DNA of 64,000 nucleotides from Arabidopsis thaliana (GCF_000001735.4 NC_003075.7:9177001-9241000), one strand, 5' to 3'. Shown: positions 23,180 to 37,769, numbered from the stretch's first letter. Notes: generated from the letters alone by a model not told the origin. Translations and numbers: made by a program.

Positions 23180-24441
23180 TCACTCAACCGCCGTACCGTC
23201 TCTCGCGGCAGAGAATGTGATCGGAAATTTTGGTTGTTTATTAGGAAAAAACAAACCAAAATTCTTCTCGATCTCAGGACTCTTTTGATTCTCATCAAAC
23301 ATAGCGAACAAATACGTTTCCACTCCTCTTCCAGGTCTCTTCGGTGTTCCTCTGTTCTCTCTCACACGCGACGCAAGATTCGTGTAAAAAGCTCGCGCGT
23401 TATCGAAACTCGCGGCGTTTCCACCGTTAGAAGGCCATCCGCTCTCGGAAACAACCACTGGGAGAGATCCACCGCCTGAGCGTTCAACGGCAGAGTAAAC
23501 AACGTCAAGTAAAGCGTCAAAGAGGTTTTGGTAGCCACGAGAGCCGTCCCATACGACGACGGAAGGAGAAGTGAAGAGAGCGTAAGAGAGAGATATGTCA
23601 CGTGGATTGTCAACGTAGCTGAAGTAAGGATAGATGTTGGCTAGTAACGCTGAGTTCGTACTCGTAAGAAACCTAATTAGCCACATAGGAAGAAATTAAA
23701 TAATCATTCCACAAGTAACCAGAAATGAAAAATATTGGGAAATAACTAAATCTAATGAATTTTGGTTATTTGGTTTGGTTGGAAAATTACCCGATGACGG
23801 GATCGATATACCATCTAACGTCACCACGAAACTCTCCGGAGGAAGGAGGGAAAGAGTTTCCAATCAAAGTCATATCAATGGCGGTAGAAACTTTAATACG
23901 ATCTTGAAGATTTGCACCTCTTAGAGCATCGTAAACGTTACGCATGGCAGGGAGCACAACATCACCGCCGTTCGACGGAGATACTTCGTTACCTACGGCG
24001 ATGTACTTGAAGCTAACGGCGGGGTAATAGTTGAGGACGTTGTTTTGGAGCCATGATCTAGCGGAAGAAGGGTTAGTGAGTGAACGAAGATCGGTGTTTG
24101 GAACGCCGATGATGACTTCGATACCCGTGTTTCTAAGAGCGTTTAAAGCGGCTTGGTTTGGATCGTAGAGTCTAACACGTCGGATGTTGTTTTGTCTAAA
24201 GAGAGCGATTGTGTCTGATTGAGAAGGAAGGTTGTTCCCCATCATTCCATAGCATACACCTACTGATTCTCCACCTAGTTTATCATATAACATAATTAAG
24301 GTTAATTATGATTAAGTTTATATATCTATAAAAATTGAAAATGAGAATAAATCATGTGAGATTAAAGAGAGAGAGAGAGAGACTTGTTGGGTTGAGGATG
24401 GTTGTGATGAATAGAGCAATAAGGAGGAATAACGTGGTCAT
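23180..24441 (-). CDS. Glucan endo-1,3-beta-glucosidase (GH17)
   Basis: Exons are 24384-24441 (signal peptide, [18 protein letters not shown]), 23791-24274 and 23180-23672, giving 344 residues. The first intron splits the signal peptide from the mature enzyme, as usual in this family; the second, within DPVI|GFLTSTNS, is less common. GH17 landmarks are [13 protein letters not shown] at the mature N-terminus, the proton-donor Glu in [10 protein letters not shown], and the nucleophile Glu in [12 protein letters not shown]. No C-terminal X8/CBM43 domain or GPI signal follows; the protein ends GTAVE, so it is the short secreted or vacuolar type. These enzymes cleave callose and fungal beta-1,3-glucans, often as pathogenesis-related proteins. 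I recall At4g16260. Confidence 0.96.
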
Positions 24442-24502
24442 ATTTGAGATCTTACGTGTTTTAGCAATTGCTAGTTGCCTAATTGGGTTTGTTCTTAGCT
24501 CC

Positions 24503-24509
24503 TTATATA
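24503..24509 (-). promoter_or_regulatory. TATA box of the glucanase gene
   Basis: On the minus strand TATATAAGG lies about 60 bp upstream of the glucanase ATG, a normal distance for a plant gene with a short leader. Confidence 0.6.
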
Positions 24510-25528
24510 CAAATTAACATTGATATGTATGTACTTACAATTTTTTTAGTAGATATATATAGATGCGTATAGATTGTATATAATGTAGAATGGAGTGGCT
24601 AATATCTTTGTTTATTAATCAAAGTCAATAAGTCATTAGTCGGGTCAAGTAATCAAGTACATAACGTTAGCTTGAGTGCAAATATGCGTTCAATTTATCA
24701 AATCTTATATGCAAAAGAGAATATCTTTTCAAAAAATGGGTAGAGAAATGTCACTTTCCAACTTGAGAAATTAGGACATTGCTTATTTTTGCCAGCATTG
24801 ACAAATCAACCTTGCTATTTTTTTTGTTTTTTTTTTATCATACGAAATTTGATTTATTTGACTGCGTCTATGTAAATATTTGTTAATGTTTTAGAATGAC
24901 GAGAAACATGTCTAATTTGGCATATTTGTGTTTTACGTGTAACAAAACTTGTGCAATTTAGATAAGCTCCTAAACAGTGTCATTGAATCAAGTATAATTC
25001 CACTCATGAATTGGTTACTGATTTTTTGACTTTATGAACTATGATGGACCAAGTTGGCTATTAGCTAACGTAGTTTTATCATATTTGCTTACAAAAGAAA
25101 AAACTTTATTTGAAGATATTGTCATCACTTAACAAGAGCAGCCGTATAATTCGATACGATGACGAAGTAAACACAGCATTATTAAAACAATTTGGTTTAG
25201 AAGATTAGATTTATCAACTTTTTATAATATCACACGTTATAGCAAAGTTATAGCAGCCGGCGGCTAGACTCCACGTATACAAATTTTCAACACTATCATG
25301 GTTTATGGACGAATTTTCAGATCGGCCCCGCATAAAACGACAAATTTATAATTAGACCCACATAAAAACCAAAATGATCATAAAAGACCCTGAAACAATT
25401 CAAGAAACCCGAGAACAGTCTCATAGTATTCATATTTTTACACAGAAAACTCCAAATTGAATTGTATAAAACTCATAAAGCGGAACACAAATACACGTTA
25501 CATTTGAAAAATGTAGTCTTCTATCAAT
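24510..25528. other. Intergenic between glucanase promoter and NRPB9B
   Basis: The left part is the presumed glucanase promoter and the right ~150 bp the 3' untranslated region of NRPB9B. I see no gene or repeat in between. Confidence 0.5.
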
Positions 25529-26975
25529 CTATTCTCTCCAACGGTGACTACAGTTCGGGTTGCAGCAAACGAAAAACAGAGTCATTCCTTCTTCGCCTCT
25601 AGCCGTGGCCTGAAAATTCGATGACACACACGAGCTATATCAAACCGAAATAGCCATAAGCACATTAAAAAGCAAGAGAAAGAAATCTCTTTTGATCTTT
25701 AAGTTAGATCAGAGAAAAACGAAAGAATGTTTCTTTACTCCTTGATTGATGACGAATTAAAGATTAAGATATAAGATAATGATTCACCTGGAAGAAGACA
25801 GCTTCACCGTGTTGACACTTGGCGCATCGCACAGCCTTGGTACGTGGAAGAGTTGGGTCGGAAGCAACGTCAGATAGGATCTGAGTTTGTTCACTTACAG
25901 AGTGATGAACCTCGTTTCTGTAAACACAATTGTTATCTGCTGCTTCCTGCAAAGCCAAATAAAAGAATATAAATTTCAAGACCTTCTATCAACAGGACGA
26001 TAAATAGCTAACAGTAACTCAGTAAGTTTATAACTAATTCGGTTAGCAAGTCCGGGCATTAAGCTAAAGATCCCATACAGAGATTCATCTAGAATGGTTT
26101 TCAGTAGCTAACAAAGGCATAATGCTTTGTAATAACAAAACATAACACAAACAGTAGAAACAAAAAAAAACTCAGATTCGGTAACACCAATGGATATTGT
26201 TGAAACTCAAATGGTTTTAGAAGTTAAGTTGCAGAAACCCTCTAAACGGTTTTTAAAAGGTCTTGCGTTTGTTCAGAAGTTCTCAAAGAACTCTTTATAC
26301 TGATAAGCACTACTATCTTAACCAATCAGATTCATGATATGAGAGACAAGGAAAATGATCTAAACTCATTAAATTATCATTCCTTGGTTTACTTCAAGTT
26401 CAGACATTCGACCTTTAACCGTATAAGCGATTACAAAGAGTAAAACATCAGAGCTTAAATAAATATCAACACAAATCATATACAAGTGAACAACTAAAGT
26501 CTATTGGTTTCAGCCCTAGCTTTGTTTCAACACCACATTGTTCCATTAACACTAAGGAAACCTAATTTTATAAAAGAAAGCATAGTAAACAAAGTTTACC
26601 TGGTGATCACAATTACGGCACGCATAGAGGAGGATTGATTGCTCCTTGTCTTCCTTGGGATATAGAATGTTATTACTGAACATTTCAAAAAAAAACAAAA
26701 TCAAAGGTTCATAAGCTGCAAAAGTGGAGAAAAGTTGGAGCTTTAATCCAATAGAAAACATAAGCAAACCATCCAAAACTAAAATTCCGACAATTAGAGA
26801 CTTAAGAGAACTGGGTACAATATATAATTCAATATGAGCTAAGAAATGAAAACCCAAATTTCAATTTCAGAAGACTAGTATAAAAGAGCAGAGAACAGAT
26901 TCGTTTTGACCCCCAAAATAAAAAAAACGAAGAGATTCGTATTTACCATTCGCGACAAAATTTCATAGTACTCAT
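25529..26975 (-). CDS. NRPB9B: RNA polymerase subunit 9 (Rpb9-like), NRPB9B
   Basis: Four exons (26947-26975, 26600-26675, 25788-25946, 25529-25609) encode 114 residues, the usual Rpb9 size. The N-terminal zinc ribbon uses Cys 7 and 10 (FCRECNN, split by intron 1) and CRNCDHQ. The C-terminal TFIIS-type ribbon uses [13 protein letters not shown] and [12 protein letters not shown]. Rpb9 sits on the polymerase jaw and supports start-site choice, fidelity and elongation. In Arabidopsis two paralogues, NRPB9A and NRPB9B, serve Pol II and the plant-specific Pol IV and Pol V. I recall this one as At4g16265. Exon 1 is only 29 nt, so the gene is easy to miss. The ATG at 26973-26975 is the only start that supplies the first Cys pair. 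Confidence 0.96.
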
Positions 26976-28079
26976 CTTCGCAGAATCTTTAGATAACGAG
27001 CTTTTGAATGCTTCTTTGATTTCACAATCAGTCTCTTCGTATCTTTGGCGGGATTTGTTCACTCGGACATGAGAGAGAAGAGGTCAAGCTCTAGTAAAGA
27101 CTAAAGACTGCGTAGTGGCAATCGGATGTAATTTCATGAACTTTCTCGGGCATTTAGACAATAAATGCGTAAAGCCCATGGGCCGGCCCATATCAGAATT
27201 TAACTTGTGGGGTAGAAAAAAATACAAATAAAGAAATACGAAGAGGACAATACGAAATAAATTTGACCCTTTCTTCATTGAAGACTAGTGTACTTTTTCT
27301 TACATTAACAACCACATGCATATCCCCATGCACCTTTATATCATTGTGAAAATTATTCGATATTCATTATATAAGTTCTGTTCTATTAAAAATATGAAAG
27401 AAATTAAGCACATTATATACTACTAACTTCTGTCAGATTCCAACTGCTGAATTGGTCTGTCTTTTAACTACTCCTGACTCTATAGTGTATACCGACACAT
27501 CTCTCTAGCACTTGCACTAGCACTAGCAATAGTAACAACATGGTTTATTTGTGTGTTTCCTCTTCATTCATTACAATATCATTACTACTCTTTTGTTCCT
27601 TTTTATTACAACTTACTAATAATAGCCATTAGCCAGCCACCTTATGCAATCTTATCCCTTATCACGTATATAGTTTAGTCCAAAACGTTTTGTTTTGCTC
27701 AAATAATAATTCATGCATAAAAAACAACAAAAAACACACAATTATACATGCTGATCATAAATTGTATTATGAGAATTTGTTAATCATTTGGTATACTAAC
27801 ATTGCAATTTTACTTGAATATTTGCCAATCTACTTCTTTTATATATACATACATTTATTGACGTACGTATGATTAATTTGACGAGTACATAATATGTAAT
27901 TGGGTTGTTGAAGTGCACATGCAGTCATGCAGTCACACATACATATATACGTGTTATGTATGTGTATATAGTTGAATTGTTTCTATAAATATGGACACAC
28001 ATACACTAGCTTTCTAATATAGTACCAACTCCATTGAATGTTAAAACTCAGAAGAAAGTGGAGTGATCATATAACGACA
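26976..28079. other. Divergent intergenic region NRPB9B / peroxidase 40
   Basis: It contains the NRPB9B leader on the left and the peroxidase promoter on the right. Nothing else is recognised; a short frame at 27690-27872 is low-complexity AT-rich sequence. Confidence 0.5.
27983..27990 (+). promoter_or_regulatory. TATA box of peroxidase 40
   Basis: CTATAAATA lies about 95 bp upstream of the ATG at 28080 and is followed by an A/C-rich leader. Confidence 0.6.
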
Positions 28080-29483
<1,404 letters not shown>

Positions 29484-30163
29484 AAATAAAAGCCCGACTT
29501 ATTGAATGATATCTAATTATCTATATAAAAATTAAAGAAGTCCACCTACGTAGGACTCTGATTTTACGTAATCATTAGAAGAGCGAACACATATATGAAG
29601 ATCAGGAAACTACAAATTGATAGATCTCTGAAAATGACAATTAGAGTTGGATTTTGCTAAGATCTAGTCTCATTATAAGTGATGAGCTATCTATGAATGT
29701 ACATATTCTATTTATATAATTATATATGACTCCTAATCTGGATCAAAGTTTGGTTTACCCAGCTAAGTTACTACTAGTAACACAACATGAGACATAACTT
29801 GCGCTAGCTATGTTACAACAGGCCATTGTTTGGCAGCTCTTAAAATGAAAAAGGAGGAGATATCTGATTAGAGAAAAGATAGAATGCAGATGGTCTACGA
29901 TCGCCTATCTATTATAACTGAAGGGGTTAACTAAAAAAATCAGAGACTAAGGACACTACCATTGCTGCTTTTCCTCTCCTTGACTAATTAGTTCCAGAAA
30001 TTTCTATCTAGCTACTGAGATAGTTTAGCTCCTCGTCTCATGTACCTGAAGTAGAGTATCGATCAACACAGAGGTAACTTCAACTAAAGAAACCACATAC
30101 ATTGGAATGTGTTTCGGTATGGAGAAAATACAAGAGAGAGGAGAGAAAGGGTAGATATGAACC
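29484..30163. other. Convergent 3' region of peroxidase 40 and FCA
   Basis: The two genes converge here, so the stretch holds both 3' untranslated regions. No further gene or repeat is recognised. Confidence 0.6.
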
Positions 30164-33100
30164 TCAAGCTTTATTCTTCCACATGAGTTCTTGGGGAGAT
30201 TGACGGCTCTGGGAAAAAGAGATATGATTGTAAAGAGAATTAAGGAAAAAAACGGTTTCAACGAAAAAGAACATCTGAATACCAAAGGACGAATTATGAA
30301 CAGAGAGAAGTTCTGAATCACTGATAAAAACCATAACTACCTGTTGAGTTCTTGATATATCATTCATTGAAGCAGCTCCCACGGGTATATGTGTCCGAGC
30401 ATAATCCTAGACAATCCAAACAGAATAGAAAATAAGCTCTGCCTAAACCATTTTTAACCAAGGAAGGAAGTCATATCACTGATGTTTCTTTTTAAAATGA
30501 CATTAAATCCAAGAACTCATTATGTTCTGTGATTAAATTCAAAGGTACAGAAGGTATGGGAAATTGTTAATACAAAATGAGATATATACCTGAGCATTCT
30601 GACCAATTCCTGACATAGGAAACTGCATTTTCCAGAAAAGAAAAAAAGATTTTCAACCAGAGAATATACGAATCAGATGAAGTTTTTGTTATTCTGATAT
30701 GTTACAAAAACTACGCATCAGAGGAAGTCAATGTTGTAACTGAGAATCAATCAGTTCAATGAAAAATAAGTCCACAGATTCAGATATGTACCTGGCTATT
30801 TTGACCTACTGGCAATGATGGATACTGCATTTTAGAAAGGAAAATAGGCATTCACGTTAGAGATTTGTTATCTGTATTTCAAAATGCTGGCAAAACCATG
30901 GCTACTGAATTTTACTTTAAGGTGGTCAATCTCCTTCTACCACAAGATTAGCATATCAAGAATCAAATCTTGAAATGAAAAATAAGTAAACAGATTAAAC
31001 AGATATACACCTGAGTATTATGGCTGGCCCCTGGAGTTGGATACTGCAACTCCAAATGAACAAGAGTAAATATGCAAATTAGAAACCATGTGACAAAAAT
31101 ATTTGAATGTAACCAGCATGAAAACGAAACCAACCAGTGAAGAATAAAACGGCTGCTGTAATTGCTGGCCCTGATATTGCTGCTGAACTTGTTGTGGTTG
31201 TTGCTGCAACGGCTGTAATTGGGTCTGGGACTGCTGTATAGTTGGCTTCTCTTGATGTTGTTGCTGTTTCTGTTGCTCTCGTTCGAACACTATCATTTCC
31301 TCAGGTTTTTCCCACTGCAAAAGTGAATTATATACATAATATGGCACGTACTGAAGGACTTCAAATATAAAATATACATGTGTAAGGATTATCAATAGCA
31401 CAATAAACCAGGAGGAATACTCCTGAAACTCACAAGGAAATATATTAAAGAGGAACCACGTTTCTCACCTTGCTTTCACCCGTTAGACCATTGTAATAAT
31501 ATTTAAATCCATCAGGCGAGGTATGCTCGGTCCAGGTACATTTGACAGAACCTACGCTCTGACTTACTGCAGGTGCAGCTGTTTGCACATAGCTCACTGG
31601 TGTCGAACCAGTGGTGCTAGCCACTCTTGGAATTGCAGATCCAGCCCACTGATAAAGAAGCAGCCGAGAGGAACATTAGAAAAGGGGAGAATACTAAAAC
31701 ACATGAAGGATAAAAAACGGGATGTCTATCAGGAAATAATTTTAAGTTAAAACAACACAATAGCAGCTGAAGAACCCGTCTGGGCAGATGCAACTGAGAG
31801 ACTATATTCATACCTGTTGTTTACCAGCTCGGCCATTCTGTGAGAGTGGTAAATTTTGGTTTGGTTGCTGCATAGACTGCACCTGCTGCTGCAGCTGAGA
31901 AATTGCTTGCTGAGACGATTGGAATGTTGCTTGTAGACTCTGAGTTTGCTGCGACAAGAGCTGAGCTAGCTCAGAAGGAGGATGTTGCATCTTTTGTAGC
32001 GGTTGCTGCTGGGAACGAGGGGGAAATTGAACAGTTGCAGAAGACACAGTTGTTGGCCGTAGATTAATGTTCAAAGGAGTTTGAGGAGCAGTTGCACGAC
32101 TGATGTTTTGCTGTGGTGGCAGCTGAGAGGTAGGCAACTGGCTGCTATAAGCATAAGGATTCTGCAAGGGTGCCTGGGCCCCAGGGAAATTAGTTTGCGG
32201 ACGGAGGGGGAGAGGGAGACCCTGTGGACTGTGAAGAGGTTTTTTTAATGGTGTTATATGCTGGCCAGCTGCCCGATTTTGCTATGGAATAGAAACAATT
32301 GAAAATCCAAGTTAATCATCACAACATTTTCAGATTTGCTTAATTGGAAAAATATAGCTAAAGTACCTGTTGCAATGTGGCAGAAGATGAAACTCCAGGG
32401 ACTGGGAGAGGGTTAAGGGGAGGAACACCATAACCACCTAACGGGCCACCCTAACAATATAGAATGTTACATTTAAAAAAGCTCACATCAGGGCTAGAAA
32501 TTATTCAAAAAAAAAATTGCCTCAGTAACTGACAAACTGCAAATTAAGGCCATATCATTTGAGCAACACACATCGTGTTTGTTGCATTATATGAAAAGTT
32601 GAAAGGTCAGAACTTCATGCTTCTTTTCACCTGTCATAAGCCCATGTGTGCAGTATATGAAGTACTTTCTTTTTATTTGTCTCGCACAATACATGCAAAC
32701 TCTATGCGCTTACTTATATGAATGTGCAGATTTAAGATGATATACATGATCATCAACCTGTTCTCACCTGATTTGAAGGCAATGTTGCTTGACCTGGTTT
32801 AGGGGAAAAGTCACTACCGGCACCACGGATCCCAGTGTTACTAGGTGGGCCTACGTTTCGTGAAGTAGCTGGACGCCAAGGATTTGTGTGGCTTACATCC
32901 CCACTAGAGTCACCAAAGTTAGAGGTAGGCCTAACAAATAGAGATGAGGAGACCGGGGTAAGTCAACATATATAATTACCTAATGAGCATAATCATGATC
33001 TCCTTTCACACCAGTTACCTTGGTCCTGAAGCTTGAAAACGAGGCCCTGAACCAAGTCCAACAGGAGGTGCCATTTCCCTGGAAACAGAAACTACTTAAG

Positions 33101-36100
33101 GATATCTAGAAAGCAATGCTTCACATTCCAGTAATAACTGGAGAAGGAACAGGGTTCCCAACTCTCCACCATGTCCAAAAGATTCTCCACAAATATAACT
33201 CAGACAGAACAAAGAATGAAGGTATATACAATTTACTTGATAAGAGTATTAGGATTAATCAAAATATAGTACCCAAGGCATTACCTTGACTCGCCAGGTT
33301 TAGGCCTCTTTGGCTCAGCAAACCGAACAATCAATGGCTGATTGCAACCCTGGGGAAAGGATAGAGGCCAGTAAACAAAACAGGTCCAAAGGGTGATAAT
33401 GAGAGAAACTGAGATACTTATGTGATTCACAGCTTACTCTCATGGTATAAGTTCCGTTGAGACCATCGATAGCTGCCATTGCCGTCTCTTTGCTTGAATA
33501 TTTAACAAACCCACATCCTACAAAGTGAAAAACACAGTTTCACCATCTCAACATCATCACACAACAAATAATTTATAGAATCTAGTACAAATTACAAAAC
33601 ATACCACGACTCTGTCTATATTCATCCCGCATGAGATAGACATCTTCCACATGACCAAATTGTAAAAAGATCTGTTAAAGCAATAACAATAAAACAGTTT
33701 GTTAAAAGATTACATGAGAAATTGAAACACATAAGTTGAACTGGGAAGGTAGCCGTTCACATTTATTAATTTTATCTATTATGACAGTCAAACAGTTGGA
33801 TCAATTGGAAGAAGAGATTACACAGTAAGTAGAATGTCCAAGCGCTTGCATTATTGACACAGATTTTCTAGACACTCACCCTTTGGTAAGACTAACAAAA
33901 TTTATCAAAGAGTCATTTAAAATTATCAACTCAGGTAACAGGGGACACAATAATATCCAAGTTTAGAACTCTTCCCTGTTCCGTTAATCTGACATAAGTA
34001 ACAACTTCAAAAAGTAAGATACGAAACATACCTCCTCAACTTCTTTTTCAGTGGCTTGCTTGTTTAGTGAACCAACAAAAAGCTTAAACTCTAGGGTGCC
34101 TTCAGAAGAAGAGAACTATATCACTTGATAGTAAGGCAAAGAAAACAGGGAAAGAAAAGGATCAACATCCATAAAGTTCATATCATTTCCCACATTTTCT
34201 TAATTTTTGTAATCTGAACTTATGCAGCGTATGGTCTTGGCTATGAACACTAGACAATGACAGCCACATTAGATACTCTGTGTGGAAGTTGATTACCTAT
34301 GCGTTCTCTCTCCCCGTCAGCATATCGAACTTGAACAGGACCAGTTCCCTGGGAATCAACAAAATTATAAAAGGTGAAACAACCTATAGTTTCCTGTTCT
34401 TGATAAGAGAAAGCCTCAGGGTAATTACCCCAGGAAGAGTGATCTGATTGTGCAGTGCTCTGATGGCTCTATCCGCATCTTTCGAAGTTGCATATTTTAC
34501 AAAACAACAGCCTGCATTAAAGACTGATACTTAAGCTATCTGTTTCAGGGTTCAACTTTTCCTTCTACCATCAAATTGTACTAGTAACAAGATGTACTAC
34601 TCAAAGCACATAAGTTCAGTAGGAAAATCATAAGACATGTCTGACAGCCTCCACTTAAATATTGATGTAAAGTTGTTGGAGAGAATAAATTAATGTCTTC
34701 AAATGGAGAATATGGCAAAAACAAATATTAAAAAATTGAACACAGTCAGTATCTGCAGATAACATATCTACAAGAGGGCCTTTCAGACAAAGGGTGGCTG
34801 CATTTGTCCAAGCAGGATCCATTTGAAAGAAAATCTAGAAACATGTACAAGTTAATTAGCAACATAAAACATAACTATAGGTCCAAAGTAACGGATTCAG
34901 TATGTAAGAATCTCAATAATTGATGAGTAGCGGATAATCAAAACCAAAACATATACACATTTTCGTCACCATACATCAAGCATTTGAAGACTTCAAATAA
35001 AGAACTACAGTTATGGGCAAGATAACTCATTGGAAAAAAATCTAATTCAGAAAAGAATACGATTGCTTCATGTAATACATAATTAGGCCCCTGCCTGATG
35101 CTGATTGATCAAGGGCAAGAGAGTGAAGTCAACATGCTGTATTAACATCAGAAACTATTCTAAGAAACTAAAACAATCAGGTTCCTTCCATATGTTTGCA
35201 CCACCTAACATAATAATATTTCACAAGGCTGAAGAAAGAGTTGTATGGAATCTAGTACATTCAACCGCGATCAAAAGTGTTTATGTCACCACAATCAGAT
35301 GCATTTGTTCTGCCATCCACAAAGGTGTAGCAGTTATAGAAATAATAACTTCTTGGAAAGTCAAGAATTTATAAATAACTATGCACGTACAAACACACCA
35401 TTCATCGTCTAGTATTTCTTCACACTGACAAAATAGAGACAGAACTAAATGGAGTAGTAGAACAGGAAATTCAATAATAAAATAACAGTTGCACCTTGCA
35501 AGCACAAAGGCTTGATTAGCGAAAAGGGAGCATACAAAAAAAATCTATCATCAAACATTTCTTCCACATAAATATCGATCAGCACTGCAAGGGCCACCAT
35601 ACAGACATAAGAGCTACTCAACAAAATATTCATTCATCTATGACGAGAGATGGTATATCACATCACAAGCCATCCAAGGAATAGAGACGTGGGAACATAC
35701 AAAATACATACATAAGAACTACTAAACAAATCATTCATTCACCTATGACGAGAGATGGTATATCACATCACAAGCCATCCAAGAAATTGAGAGGGACGAC
35801 CATACAGAAAGCACACATTTCAGGCCATTCAAAGAGAGTGGAAAGAAATATAGCCATCATAGTTCCTCAGGCCATCAACAAAAGAAAAGGAGAAACGCAT
35901 TCATTCCAGCATCACTCATCCAAAAAGGTAAAAGGAATGCCATCATTAACCAATAGACAGCACACCCATAAATTGATATGAAAGAAAATGAAGACGCCAA
36001 ACCTCCAACATGATAAAATTAGAAAGACGGCCAAATCTTTGACCAGCAGGAGTGGCAAATCAAGAAACCATCTTTTGAACCTCATGTCCTTATCAAACTA

Positions 36101-37412
36101 CCAACTTAAAAAAATACATTCATCCTGTCAAGACCATACACAACATCTTCAATCCATCTAGAGGAAGAGTAAAGAAAATGAATTTCAATAGGAGAGGAAA
36201 ATAGCGATGTTCTTATAACCAATTCCCACTATAAAGGCAACAGCAAAATTCAGTTCTCTGTACATTAACTCCAACTCTAAAACACCCTCAATAAATTCTA
36301 CACTTTTCAAACACATCTAAAGTTCTAGAATACACACAAGTAGCGAAATCTATTTGCCCAACATAAGTACATAAACCCTTTCTTAGCACAGGTAGCCTTC
36401 TTCTGTGACAGAATCGAACACAGATAAGACGCTGGCAAGCATAAGCAATAAGCCCGAAAATTGTTGCAAACAATTGGAGGCCAATGATGAGACTGGGGTT
36501 GCTTCCCATCAGCCTTTTCAGGGAGACCTGAAATTTTAAAAAGTATAATTCACGACTATTTCCTAATAAAATGGAGATTGACATACCTTGCTGCTGTCCA
36601 GTTCTCTTGTCCTTGATCAGAGCAACCTCCAGAACATTTCCATGCTGTTCGAAATAGGGACGGATCTACAATATGAAAACCAACAGAAAAAATTTAGAAA
36701 AGGTTCTCAGTAATGAGTATATAGATAACAATGATTTCCAAGATTAACTCACTTCTTCTTCTGTAGCTGTCCTTGGTACAGATCCAACAAAAAGCTTGAC
36801 TGTACTGCTACGATCAGAGACATCTGCAAATCAAATTAACCAGATAAGGATACACATGAAGATGGCATATAGTTTTGATTATCACATACATGGGAAAATC
36901 GAAAGGATCCTCTAGAGTCGATCCCATGAAAAACCTTCAACAATACAGTAACATAACAACCATACTACCTTTCAATACTCTAATCATTGATTCCCACAAA
37001 AATAAGAGACACTCAGGAACCTTAACAGACTACAAGAATAAATATACATAGAAGAAAGAAGAGTGAACTCATGCTTACCAGTTCCAGTAAAGCTGCCATG
37101 GTCTGAGATAGGATACCCTCTTTTCTGACCGGAAAGAGGCTGCTGGACCGGCGGTGTAGTCGGTCTTACAGAATAATCAGACTCCATTGCTTTACCGATA
37201 AATCTCCTCCTGTCTGGACTCTCTGAAGGAGGATACTTCGCGGGATAGTTATACCGAGCTCCAACAATTGACCGTGTCCCTTCTCCTCCCACACCACCGT
37301 TAGGACCCATTGGACGAAAACCATCATCGTAGGCAAACCCCATAGGCCGAAAACTTCCACCATGGTGAGGACCCATAGGCTTAAAATCTACTCTATCTGG
37401 GGGACCATTCAT
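30164..37412 (-). CDS. FCA: FCA, RNA-binding flowering-time regulator of 3'-end processing
   Basis: Twenty coding exons: 37079-37412, 36753-36823, 36587-36665, 34429-34511, 34297-34348, 34032-34099, 33605-33671, 33438-33517, 33285-33349, 33019-33078, 32768-32930, 32367-32450, 31814-32281, 31469-31648, 31135-31314, 31011-31043, 30792-30824, 30590-30622, 30341-30406, 30164-30208. All phases fit and total 747 residues from the first AUG. Domains: Gly/Pro-rich N-terminus, RRM1 (about 120-200, VKLFVGS), RRM2 (about 210-290, FKLFVGS), Gln/Pro-rich region, WW domain (W597 to W619, GFKYYYN), and a Gln-rich tail with three 11-residue repeats. FCA is a nuclear protein of the autonomous pathway. It promotes proximal polyadenylation of FLC antisense transcripts and of its own intron 3, and works with FY through the WW domain. 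I recall At4g16280. Confidence 0.99.
34512..36586 (-). promoter_or_regulatory. FCA: FCA intron 3 (2.1 kb), site of the truncating polyadenylation
   Basis: This intron, between exons 3 and 4 inside RRM1, is by far the longest of the gene. The literature describes premature polyadenylation within FCA intron 3, giving the short beta transcript by which FCA limits its own expression. The exact cleavage site cannot be read from sequence alone. The intron contains a ~80-bp tandem duplication (35604-35684 and 35708-35788) and no coding frame that I trust. Confidence 0.75.
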
Positions 37413-37685
37413 CTGCCGGAAACCTCCATCTCCGGGACCATCAAAATCCTTAGGAGTGTCATCTTCCCAGCGTCGACCACCATTACCTCCTCCTCCGCCC
37501 CCAATTCCAATTCGATAATTGCTAGGGCTGCTTCCACGACGACGACGGTGGCGGCGAAAATCATCATCATCCTCTTCGAAGCGTGAATCTGAGGGACGAG
37601 ATGGACCTCTGGGATGGGCTCGGTGGTTATGGTAGGAATCCTCGTAGCCGCCACTCTCATGGCGATCCCTTCGGTGTCTGTCCAG
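37413..37685 (-). promoter_or_regulatory. FCA: In-frame non-AUG N-terminal extension of FCA
   Basis: Upstream of the FCA AUG (37410-37412) the frame stays open to a stop near 37824 and contains no ATG. It encodes an Arg/Asp/Gly-rich stretch (RHRRDRHESGGYEDSY) of the same character as the FCA N-terminus. A CTG codon in frame lies at 37683-37685. Published work, as I recall it, shows FCA translation starting at a CUG codon; this is the best in-frame candidate I see, but I cannot prove which codon is used. Confidence 0.7.
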
Positions 37686-37769
37686 CTTGACGTAGTGGGG
37701 AATTGCGATTCCAGTCGAAGAAATCAAAGGACTAGGAGCCCTAGAAATTTGGGATCTGTATGAAACCAA

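Noticed and set aside
28038..28079. Upstream start for peroxidase 40 adding 14 residues
   Set aside because: The added residues (MLKLRRKWSDHITT) are charged and would precede the signal peptide; the ATG at 28080 opens directly with the hydrophobic leader.
35105..35981. Open frames within FCA intron 3
   Set aside because: They are on both strands, low complexity, overlap the tandem duplication, and show no protein similarity.
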